DNA from: CATQHL01 sp965204655
Lineage (GTDB): Bacteria > Actinomycetota > Acidimicrobiia > Acidimicrobiales > CATQHL01
Direction: 5' to 3'
NCBI GenBank assembly: GCA_965204655.1
Contig: OZ241998.1
Span: 2,364,968 to 2,428,967, forward strand
DNA: 64,000 nucleotides
Part shown: positions 1 to 6,432 of the stretch, piece after piece
Layout: the number at the start of each line of letters is the position of its first letter
Position numbering within the stretch: the first letter of the stretch is position 1
Position numbers and translations under genes: made by a program
The notes under the pieces: model-generated
Seen by the model: only the letters and a program-made list of their open reading frames with translations
Database searches by the model: none
What the model was told of the DNA's origin: nothing

Positions 1-310
1 GGAAGAACATTCGGAATTGTATTCATTTCATCCCGTAAGTATTGATTGGGATACTGCATACAACAAGTTTCGTGTTTTACGTGATGGCGACCCTCAAGTG
101 GTGTGGTGTCGTGTTAGAAACAAACTCACTGGGGTGTGTGCTTCGATTGCGGATGAGACTCCTGTAAGCGATCCTCCCAATGATGGGTATCGCGACACTA
201 ACAAGTACAGGTTAGGTACTTTTTCTGTCAACCCAAGGCAACCCAATACCATCCCTTCTCATACGCACTCCTATCCACTATCGAATACCTTTTGCAAAGG
301 GAGAGTGTGA
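1..310 (+). CDS. Flp-like pilin paralogue, 5' end outside window
   Basis: The reading frame is open from the window edge (codons from base 2) to TGA at 308-310, so only the C-terminal part is seen. It is a close copy of the C-terminal half of the complete gene at 2128-2778: both share the stretches HPVSIDWDTA, CASIADETPVS and NDGYRDTNKYR and end in SNTFCKGRV. By that homology the missing N-terminus should carry the prepilin motif GLSTLEW. The stop overlaps the GTG of the next gene (GTGA), as in the second copy of this gene pair, so the two are probably translationally coupled. Product inferred to be a small secreted or pilus-associated protein with two or more cysteines. Function beyond that is unknown. 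Confidence 0.7.
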   Translation, partial: EEHSELYSFHPVSIDWDTAYNKFRVLRDGDPQVVWCRVRNKLTGVCASIADETPVSDPPNDGYRDTNKYRLGTFSVNPRQPNTIPSHTHSYPLSNTFCKGRV

Positions 311-1035
311 GAAAAATTCTCACGCACATGCACTTCATGCACTTAAAGCAACGCCTGTCTAGCATCGCAAGAGATGAGCGCGGGCTTTCTACTTTGGAGT
401 GGATTTTGTTGGTGGCGGCTGTGGCTGGTTTGGCGACCATAGGTACTCTTGTGGTGCGAGGCGCTGTGACTGGTTCTGAGGAGCGGACTGCATCCAATGC
501 CGAGCTTTCCGGAGACGACGGCCAACTGCGCACGCTACAGAACCAGGTCAACCAGATCTTCGCTAATATGCCCCCCCCTAGCAGCAGTTCTTCTTGGGGG
601 GCAGCTACGGAATTAACGGGCATGGGCAGGTTGTGTGAGAATCCAAGAGGTTTTGTATACGACAATTCTTGGACGGGTCTCCCCTCCAATTTCCAAACAG
701 GTGTAATCGGTGGGAGAGATGAGCGTTTAGACAACAGCGCTAACGTTTTCCACGAAATGATTACAATTCACGCCGACTGGGGCGCCACCTACTCTTTCCA
801 CTTCCTCTCGGAAAGTCAGCTTACTGGCGATCATGAGGCTAAGAATGAAAGTACTGCCCTTAGTTTAAGTGCGGGTTTCTGGTGCCGCGTCAAAAGTTCC
901 GACACCGGAAATTGCGGCAATGTTCTTTGGGAGGTGCCCAAGGAAAATCCCGGGGATTCCGATTTCGTGGACGTCTCTACCAGTGGCGCTATCACTAGCT
1001 CTATCAGTAATAATCTCTGCAATAATCTGGTCTGA
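307..1035 (+). CDS. Flp-like type IV prepilin (copy B)
   Basis: The 242-residue protein has a short basic leader, then RG|LSTLEWILLVAAVAG. A prepilin peptidase would cut after Gly, leaving Glu at +5 followed by Trp and a hydrophobic helix, which is the Flp/Tad pilin arrangement (G-xxxx-E-Y/W). After the helix comes a conserved soluble linker (ASNAELSGDDG) and a variable Cys-containing domain. I chose GTG 307 rather than the upstream TTG because it overlaps the previous stop (GTGA) and has AAAGGGAG just upstream; the second copy has ATG at the equivalent place. A C8 run lies at 571-578 in the coding region, at the start of the variable part. No Tad assembly genes are in the window. The role as a pilin or pseudopilin is inferred from the motif. 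Confidence 0.75.
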   Translation: MRKILTHMHFMHLKQRLSSIARDERGLSTLEWILLVAAVAGLATIGTLVVRGAVTGSEERTASNAELSGDDGQLRTLQNQVNQIFANMPPPSSSSSWGAATELTGMGRLCENPRGFVYDNSWTGLPSNFQTGVIGGRDERLDNSANVFHEMITIHADWGATYSFHFLSESQLTGDHEAKNESTALSLSAGFWCRVKSSDTGNCGNVLWEVPKENPGDSDFVDVSTSGAITSSISNNLCNNLV

Positions 1036-1084
1036 AGCAGAGAGTTTCGAATAGGAAGACAACGCAGGAGGAATTTAACCAAAA

Positions 1085-1537
1085 ATGGCTGTCAGTATTC
1101 TCAGTCTCTCAGTAGCCGCAGTTCTTCTGGGTATGACCTCCGTGGTCTCCCGGGTTCGTTCTGCCCGCTTTCATCTGGAGGCCTTAAACAGCAGAGGGGA
1201 TGCCTCCTCCGAGCGCGGCATCAGCACCTTGGAGTGGATCTTGCTGGTAGCGGCTGTAGGTGGCATAGCCACGCTCGGCATCCTCATCGTCAGGAGAGGT
1301 TACGGCGAAGCCGGCGAGCAGGTTGACGGCGAAGAAGCAGCCGGACAATTATTAGCGATCGCAACAGAGGACGCAAGGAGGGATGGACGCAACCGGGCAA
1401 CTTGCTCTGTCGAACCCCCCAGAGGTCGACTTCAGCAGTGGTCGGGTATCTTCACATTCAAATACACTCCAGCCAGCGGCGGAGACCCAGCCACCTGCGT
1501 CCCCGTCCACACCAACGCCCTAGGAGCATCTGGATAA
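1085..1537 (+). CDS. Flp-like type IV prepilin (copy C)
   Basis: A 150-residue protein with an unusually long leader of about 45 residues, itself partly hydrophobic (ILSLSVAAVLLGM), before the processing motif RG|ISTLEWILLVAAVGG with Glu at +5. The mature part is short, about 105 residues, and ends in a small domain with two cysteines (ATCSVEPP, ATCVPVHT). AGGAGG at 1066-1071 precedes ATG 1085 by 13 bases; an internal ATG at 1132 would give a more normal leader. The stop TAA overlaps an ATG (TAATG) that opens only an 8-codon frame ending at the G-tract. It lies between the two copies of the A-B pair, so the whole locus reads A-B-C-D-A'-B'. Confidence 0.7.
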   Translation: MAVSILSLSVAAVLLGMTSVVSRVRSARFHLEALNSRGDASSERGISTLEWILLVAAVGGIATLGILIVRRGYGEAGEQVDGEEAAGQLLAIATEDARRDGRNRATCSVEPPRGRLQQWSGIFTFKYTPASGGDPATCVPVHTNALGASG

Positions 1538-1562
1538 TGTCGCCTTCCCGAAAGGGAATCTA

Positions 1563-1576
1563 GGGGGGGGGGGGGG
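1563..1576 (+). repeat. G14 homopolymer in the ribosome-binding position of a pilin gene
   Basis: A run of 14 G lies 8 bases upstream of TTG 1585. It is where a Shine-Dalgarno sequence would be, and G-runs can pair with the CCUCC of 16S rRNA. The TAG at 1561-1563 includes the first G of the run, so the short frame from ATG 1537 ends whatever the tract length. Slippage here would alter initiation strength or spacing rather than reading frame. Confidence 0.8.
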
Positions 1577-1584
1577 ATAAAGTT

Positions 1585-2055
1585 TTGCGCCCACCTAACT
1601 TCAAGAGAGATGAGGTCGGGCTTTCTACTCTGGAGTGGATCCTGCTCGTGGCTGCCGTGGGGGGCTTAGCAACTATGGGCGTTTTCCTAGTCAGAAACGC
1701 TACCGACGCCAGCAGCGAACAGGTAGACGGAGAAACCGACCAAGCCCTGACAGCCTCTCAGGCTGAAGCGGAAGCCGATGTGAAAAAAATTTGGGTAGAG
1801 AATGAGCTGGATCCGACTCATTATCGAACGATAACTGGGTACTGTAATCCGATTGAGGAGATAATGAAGAGTAAATATTTTAATTCTGCAGGGGATTATT
1901 TGGGGAAAAATAGACCTGATGCTACAATGACTCTATTGGATAAATGGGGAGACATCTTTTATTTCTCTCCTGGCTGGATAGACCGGAATGGCGACGGTAG
2001 GCATCAGAAAAAATTCGAAAGCTACTGCGCAGCACGTCCCCTCATTTCTTCGTAA
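1585..2055 (+). CDS. Flp-like type IV prepilin (copy D)
   Basis: A 156-residue protein starting at TTG 1585, with a short leader (RPPNFKRDEV) before G|LSTLEWILLVAAVGG. Glu is at +5 and the hydrophobic helix follows. The mature part includes DASSEQVDGE, shared with copy C (AGEQVDGEEA), so C and D are more closely related to each other than to A and B. The C-terminus has two cysteines and a region (GDIFYFSPGWIDRNGDGR) that recalls the C-terminal domain of type II pseudopilins. The only candidate ribosome-binding site is the G14 tract. The 3' half of the gene is lower in GC than its neighbours. Confidence 0.7.
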   Translation: MRPPNFKRDEVGLSTLEWILLVAAVGGLATMGVFLVRNATDASSEQVDGETDQALTASQAEAEADVKKIWVENELDPTHYRTITGYCNPIEEIMKSKYFNSAGDYLGKNRPDATMTLLDKWGDIFYFSPGWIDRNGDGRHQKKFESYCAARPLISS

Positions 2056-2127
2056 TAATGCAGAAAACATTATTATTTAACTCTAGAAGGTAATACAATT
2101 CCTGTAAGAAAATTAATCAAGTGCTTA

Positions 2128-2778
2128 TTGTCTGGCATTAAGAGAATAGATAGAACAAATGAGCGCGGCCTTTCTACTTTGGAGTGGATTCTGTTGGTAG
2201 CTGCGGTGGGTGGCTTGGCCACGATTGGTGTGATAGTCGTGCGAGGCGCGGTGGATGAGACCGATGACAGGGCGCAATCTCAGGCGGAACTTGCAGGAGA
2301 AGCTGGGGCTTTGCGAGTGTTGCAAGGTAGAGTCAACGAGATAATGGCAGGAGCGCGTACCACTAGCGATTTTGGTACAGACCTAGAAAGGTTTAATGCA
2401 TGCTTAGGTAGAGCCAACTTGATTACTTCCCCAAGTTGGCAGGAGGTCGTCCAATTGATGGTGCCATTGCGGGAAAAACATTCGGAATTGTATTCATTGC
2501 ATCCTGTAAGTATTGATTGGGATACTGCCTCGAAGCCGGAGTTGCGAATTGCATACAGAAGCGACATTAAAGTGGTGTGGTGTCGTGTAAGGCACAAAGG
2601 CTCTGGGGTGTGTGCTTCGATTGCGGATGAGACTCCTGTAAGCAATCCTCCTAATGATGGGTATCGCGACACTAACAAGTACAGAGTGACTGGTCGTTTT
2701 CATAACAGTCTGGGCGTTCCCCCTAATGATACGCACTCCTTTCCACTATCGAATACCTTTTGCAAAGGGAGAGTATGA
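2128..2778 (+). CDS. Flp-like type IV prepilin (copy A')
   Basis: A 216-residue protein with ERG|LSTLEWILLVAAVGG near the N-terminus and the same soluble domain as the truncated gene at the window start. The given start is TTG 2128. The frame is open further up, and VRKLIKC just upstream aligns with the MRKLSHH start of copy B', but the codons there are GTA and ATT, so a rare ATT start at 2098 with AGAAGG before it cannot be excluded. The stop overlaps the ATG of copy B' (ATGA at 2775-2778). The C-terminal domain contains three cysteines (FNACLG, WCRVRH, GVCASI) plus the terminal FCKGRV. Confidence 0.72.
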   Translation: MSGIKRIDRTNERGLSTLEWILLVAAVGGLATIGVIVVRGAVDETDDRAQSQAELAGEAGALRVLQGRVNEIMAGARTTSDFGTDLERFNACLGRANLITSPSWQEVVQLMVPLREKHSELYSLHPVSIDWDTASKPELRIAYRSDIKVVWCRVRHKGSGVCASIADETPVSNPPNDGYRDTNKYRVTGRFHNSLGVPPNDTHSFPLSNTFCKGRV

Positions 2779-3479
2779 GAAAATTATCACATCACATGCC
2801 CTTAGAGCAACGCCTATCTAGCTTCAAGAGAGATGAGCGCGGGCTTTCTACTCTTGAGTGGATTCTGTTGGTGGCGGCTGTGGCTGGTTTGGCGACCATA
2901 GGTACTCTTGTGGTGCGAGGCGCCGTGACTGGTTCTGAGGAGCGGACTGCATCCAATGCCGAGCTTTCCGGAGACGACGGCCAACTGCGCACGCTACAGA
3001 ACCAGGTCGATCAGATCTTCGCTAACATGCCCTCTCCAGGAAGGACTCCCAACCCCAACCCCCCCCCACCTGATATTTGGGTGCCTTCAAGCGCTTCGCA
3101 AAAGCGGGGCATGGGTTTATTGTGTGAGAATCCAAGAGACTTTGTATACGACGATTCTTGGGGTCTCCCCGACTCTTTCAGAACAGACGTAATCGGCGAG
3201 GCGGACGAGCGCAGCGACAACAGCGCCAACATCTTGTATGAAATGATCAGAACTCACTCCGACTGGAGCGCCACCTACTCCTTCCATTTCATCGAGTCCG
3301 CGCAACTTAGCTCAGAGCAGCTTGACGTCCTGAAACTAAATCAGGATTTCTGGTGCAGAGTGAAGAATTTGTCCACTGGCCACTGCGGGACAGTTGTACT
3401 AGAGGAACCCAAGGAAAATCCCGTCAGAACCGATTTCGTGGACGAAAAGTTCAGTTTGCATTGCAAGAGCCTGGTCTAA
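2775..3479 (+). CDS. Flp-like type IV prepilin (copy B')
   Basis: A 234-residue paralogue of copy B. ATG 2775 overlaps the preceding stop and follows AAAGGGAG. The processing site is RG|LSTLEWILLVAAVAG. From the leader to IFANMP the protein is nearly identical to copy B (DNA almost identical over about 180 bp, roughly 2838-3020 against 378-560). After that the proteins diverge: B' has a longer Pro-rich spacer encoded by a C9 run (3059-3067), then a homologous but variable domain (CENPRDFVYDDSW, DFWCRVKNLSTGHCG). A conserved anchor with a variable exposed part is typical of surface antigens. The 3' end and spacer of this gene recur as a relic near 9021. Confidence 0.75.
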   Translation: MRKLSHHMPLEQRLSSFKRDERGLSTLEWILLVAAVAGLATIGTLVVRGAVTGSEERTASNAELSGDDGQLRTLQNQVDQIFANMPSPGRTPNPNPPPPDIWVPSSASQKRGMGLLCENPRDFVYDDSWGLPDSFRTDVIGEADERSDNSANILYEMIRTHSDWSATYSFHFIESAQLSSEQLDVLKLNQDFWCRVKNLSTGHCGTVVLEEPKENPVRTDFVDEKFSLHCKSLV

Positions 3480-3553
3480 TCTAAGCAGAACTTCCGACCC
3501 CCTCCTGTGGCGGGCGGGGACTGGCGATCCTGAATTCCGAAATCTTCGGCTGA

Positions 3554-3664
3554 TCTAAAGAACTCCCGCCCCTCTCCCGTGGCGGCGGATCGGTAAACTG
3601 AAGCAGATATGCCTATGCGCTACGACTGCAAGCACTTTGAGAGCCGCACCTACAGCCGCGGCGA
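3554..3664 (+). repeat. Left copy of the direct repeat bracketing island 1
   Basis: This stretch matches 9127-9233 closely, in particular GATCGGTAAACTGAAGCAG followed by the first 18 codons of the gene at 9173. It ends where the two sequences part after the codons for SRTYS. Together the copies enclose about 5.5 kb of defence genes. Confidence 0.75.
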
Positions 3665-3719
3665 CGCTGCGGCGAGGCGCCGCTCTCTCCGACAGGCGCA
3701 GGGGGCCGCAATCTCGTGA
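3609..3719 (+). pseudogene. Truncated 5' copy of the Cys-rich gene at 9173
   Basis: ATG 3609 opens a 36-codon frame beginning MPMRYDCKHFESRTYS, identical in these residues to the complete gene at 9173-9562, and then diverges into unrelated sequence (RGDAAARRRSLRQ) before TGA at 3717-3719. The stop overlaps the GTG of the next gene (GTGA 3716-3719). It appears to be the gene end left behind, or made, when the island entered. It may still be translated as a leader that couples to the membrane-protein gene. Confidence 0.7.
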
Positions 3720-4162
3720 GTGGCACGGCGCCGCCAGATAGACCACCCGACGACTCCGCCCGCCGGCACCACCTCAGCATGATCCAAGGAATCGTGGATC
3801 GACTGGCTGGCAACTCCGCTCAGATTAAAAACTGGACTGTAGCCATTCTCGCAGCGCTGTTGCTGTTCAGCCGGGCCGCTACCGACGGAGAGGATCGGGT
3901 CTTCGCAGGCATCGCCATGCTGGTGCTCACGCTCGTGTTCTGGTGCCTCGACGGCTACTATCTGAAGCAGGAGCGGCTGTTCCGGCGCCTCTACAACAAG
4001 GCTCGCCAGATTGACCCTGCCCAAGTCGACTATTCTATGAATGTGTCCGAATTTCTGAAGAGCGACAACTGCAGGTACTTTCGTCTGCTTCCCTCTGTAT
4101 CCTTGCTGCCGTTCTACGGAGTCTTAACGATACTATGCGCTGTATATATCGTCGTATCCTAG
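3716..4162 (+). CDS. Small membrane protein, likely partner of the TIR-like protein
   Basis: A 148-residue protein with hydrophobic segments at about 43-53 and 65-80 (VFAGIAMLVLTLVFW), and a third near the C-terminus (LLPFYGVLTILCAVYIVV). Between them is DGYYLKQERLFRRLYNKAR, a pattern I recognise from uncharacterised small membrane proteins that sit beside TIR-like genes. GTG 3716 is favoured over ATG 3779 because it overlaps the upstream stop and because residues before the ATG (HHLSMIQGIVDRLAGNS) look like part of the family's N-terminus. It lies 13 bases before the TIR-like gene. In a Thoeris-like arrangement a TIR protein makes a nucleotide signal and a second protein acts as effector; a membrane-disrupting effector is inferred here, not shown. 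Confidence 0.65.
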   Translation: MSGTAPPDRPPDDSARRHHLSMIQGIVDRLAGNSAQIKNWTVAILAALLLFSRAATDGEDRVFAGIAMLVLTLVFWCLDGYYLKQERLFRRLYNKARQIDPAQVDYSMNVSEFLKSDNCRYFRLLPSVSLLPFYGVLTILCAVYIVVS

Positions 4163-4175
4163 GAGGGTAGCAATC

Positions 4176-4619
4176 ATGACACGTCGTGTCTTTTTCAGCT
4201 TCGAATACGAGAACGATGTTTGGCGCGCCAACGTAGTGCGCAAAAGTTGGGTAACTCATGGCACCTATGTCCCATTCTGGGATGCCGCTGACTTAGAGAA
4301 AGTCAAAAAGCAAGGCGAGGCTGCCATACGGAACTGGATCAATCGCCAGCTTAAAGGCACAAGTGTCACCGCTGTGCTGGTTGGGGCAAACACTTGTGAC
4401 AGCAAATGGGTCAAGTACGAAATTGAGCAGAGCATCGACCGCGGCAATGGGTTGCTGCAGATAGACATAGGGTTCATCGAGGATGAGGATGAGCGACTAT
4501 CAAGTTGTTGTGGCCAAATGCTAGATTCCTGTTACGGGCGATATGACTGGGTAATAGACAAAGGTTACGAGAATATTGAATCGTGGATTGAGAAAGCCGC
4601 GAAACAGGCAGGTCGATAG
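4176..4619 (+). CDS. TIR-like (MTH538/DUF1863, ThsB-type) protein
   Basis: A 147-residue single-domain protein. The N-terminal strand RRVFFSFEYENDVWRANVV, the middle AIRNWINRQLKGTSVTAVLVG and SKWVKYEIEQSIDRGNGLL follow the MTH538 TIR-like pattern (strand A, a surface loop, then a helix with conserved Glu). Proteins of this family include ThsB of Thoeris, which on phage infection makes a cyclic ADP-ribose-type signal. The start has AGGAGG at 4161-4166, nine bases before ATG 4176. No ThsA (SIR2 or Macro effector) is nearby. The only partner is the small membrane protein upstream, so this would be a variant with a membrane effector. Family assignment is firm; the system-level role is inferred. 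Confidence 0.75.
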   Translation: MTRRVFFSFEYENDVWRANVVRKSWVTHGTYVPFWDAADLEKVKKQGEAAIRNWINRQLKGTSVTAVLVGANTCDSKWVKYEIEQSIDRGNGLLQIDIGFIEDEDERLSSCCGQMLDSCYGRYDWVIDKGYENIESWIEKAAKQAGR

Positions 4620-4879
4620 TTTTTCCAATAAATGTTCACTCAGGTGAGGTCGACACCGCACGACAGGTGTGTCGTGGCGGCTAACTCGTCCCGTCGGGGC
4701 AGTTGGAGGTAATCGCCGAGTGCGTCAACTCCGATCTGAAGCGGTCATGCAACTGCAGCAAAGTGGACACCGCGTCGGTTGTCCTCTGTGTTACTTACTA
4801 TCTGCCGCGAATGCCTTTCAGCGTTATGCTTGTTGATGACCTGTCTTGGATTCAACGAACTTGATGAGAGAGCAACCAA
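4620..4879. other. Intergenic region with one hairpin
   Basis: No convincing gene. An imperfect inverted repeat (CCGCACGAC at 4656-4664 and GTCGTGGCGG at 4671-4680, loop of 6) follows the TIR-like gene by about 35 bases. It lacks a T-run, so it is at best a weak terminator or an RNA processing signal. The repeated short motif CACACRGA near 4890-4915 already belongs to the next gene. Confidence 0.4.
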
Positions 4880-6423
4880 ATGGTTAAGCACACAGAAGCA
4901 CACGGAGGCACACAGACAGCCGGTACTGCGGGTGTTTCTGAAGAGTTTGGAATAGACGGGGGGGGGGGGGGGGGGCAGTACGTGACAGCTTGTACTATGG
5001 GGATTGTCTGCAGGTAGTCAAGCAGTGGCCTGACGAACTAGTTGACCTGATCTACTTAGATCCTCCGTTCAACTCAAAATCTAACTACAACATACTCTAC
5101 GGAAAAGGTCAGCCAGGCAGTGGCAGCAGAGCTCAGGTCAGAGCGTTTGAGGATACTTGGAGTTGGGGTGGCCCAGCAGCCGACAGGGTGGAGAGGCTTG
5201 TCAAATCTTCGGCCCACAAAGACCGGAGCAGGCTCTTTGAAGGTCTGAGAGGCTTCCTCGGCGAGTCCGGGATGCTGTCATATTTGTCGTATATGGCTGA
5301 AAGGATGACTGAGTTTCACCGCATAATGAAACCGACAGGGTCGATTTATGTTCATTGCGATCCAACTGCCAGCCACTACTTGAAACTTGTCATGGACGCC
5401 ATCTTCGGGAAGGCCAACTTTCGGAATGAGATCGTGTGGTGTTATTCTACAAGCGGACGATCTAAACGCTTTTTTGCCAAGAAGCATGACATTATTTTCT
5501 TGTACACCAAATCCAAACAGGGTTACTGGGGTGATTACCGTATCCCGGTAAGCAAAAAATATCTAGACAGCCATTACACGCAGAAAGATGACCAAGGACG
5601 TCGCTGTCGCATCCGGGTTGATGCCGGTACAACTAGGGTTTACTATCCAGAAGACGGCATGACATGCAACGACTGGTGGGAGATACCTTACGTAAACTCT
5701 CGATCCAAGGAGCGCCGCTACCCAACCCAGAAACCTGTACCCCTTCTAAATCGGATCATTGAAGCGTCTTCCAAACCCGGGGAACTAGTCCTCGACCCGT
5801 TTTGCGGATGCGGTACGACTATAACCGCCGCGCACAATTTAGAGCGATCCTGGTTAGGCATCGATATCAGCGTATTGGCGATTGATGTCGTTCTCAGCAG
5901 ACTAGAGGGGAAAAAGGTACCTGTGTTCGGACTACCAGCCGACTATGAATCCGCTCAAAGGCTGGCTCAGGATTCCTGGTCAGAGTTCGAGAGATGGGCC
6001 ATCTCTCAGCTAGGCGGGGTCGCTCCCAACGACAGTCAAGTCTCTGATGGGGGCATAGATGGTCAAGGAAAAATCGTAGGAGAACCGCCTGAGGGACTGA
6101 GCAGCGCGGTGTTGGCACAGGTCAAGGGGAGCAAGACGGTGGCCAAAACATCCATCCGCGACTTCTGTCACGTAGTGCAGCGGGAAAAGGCCGCATGCGG
6201 AGTCTTCATCTGTCTAGCAGAGATACCCAAAGGTGTCCACGCTGAAGCAGCGGGGATGGGCACGATCACAATCCAAGTGGACGGCAACGAGTACAGTTAC
6301 CCCAGAGTGCAATGCTGGTCTATTGCCAGCTTGTTCGACGACAAGCCCCAGATGCCGGCTCTGCCTTTAATGACCGATCCATACACCGGACGCGCACTAG
6401 CGCGTCAACAAACATTCGCATAG
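4880..6423 (+). CDS. Methyltransferase-nuclease fusion, phase-variable, out of frame here
   Basis: In the given sequence ATG 4880 reads 45 codons through a G18 tract and stops at 5015, while the enzyme body is open from 4942 in another frame. With G19 or G16 the ATG joins the body to give a 514-residue protein, the junction reading EEFGID-(G)n-AVRDSLYYGDCL. The body is a beta-class DNA amino-methyltransferase: LIYLDPPFNS (motif IV), HCDPTASHYLK, YPTQKP, then DPFCGCGTT (motif I). The last 160 residues resemble an Mrr-like PD-(D/E)xK nuclease (SDGGIDGQGKI then LAQVKGSK, giving D and Q-x-K). So one chain would both methylate and cut. TTG 4990 could give a low-level unswitched product. GAGAG at 4867-4871 is a weak ribosome-binding site. 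Confidence 0.8.
4958..4975 (+). repeat. G18 phase-variation tract
   Basis: Eighteen consecutive G inside the coding sequence of the methyltransferase-nuclease fusion, about 26 codons after ATG 4880. The present length is the off state. G19 or G16 restores the frame. The tract translates as polyglycine, before the first catalytic motif. Confidence 0.85.
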
Positions 6424-6432
6424 GATACAGAG

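Larger units (their letters stand above)
378..3020 (+). repeat. Dispersed pilin repeats able to recombine
   Basis: Two long near-identical DNA blocks are visible: the 5' part of copies B and B' (about 378-560 and 2838-3020) and the 3' part of copies A and A' (about 2-230 and 2470-2690). The order A-B, C, D, A'-B' indicates duplication of a two-gene unit around two further paralogues. Direct repeats of this length about 2.4 kb apart would allow deletion, amplification or gene conversion. Coordinates give the outer limits of the B/B' blocks. Confidence 0.7.

Noticed and set aside
1537..1563. ATG 1537 overlapping the stop of pilin copy C, considered as a start that reads through the G14 tract into pilin copy D
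   Set aside because: The frame ends in TAG at 1561-1563, whose G is the first base of the tract, so no tract length can connect it.
4620..4879. Possible CRISPR or repeat array between the TIR-like and methyltransferase genes
   Set aside because: The only repetition is short CACACAGA-like motifs and one hairpin. No regular repeat-spacer pattern exists here or elsewhere in the window.
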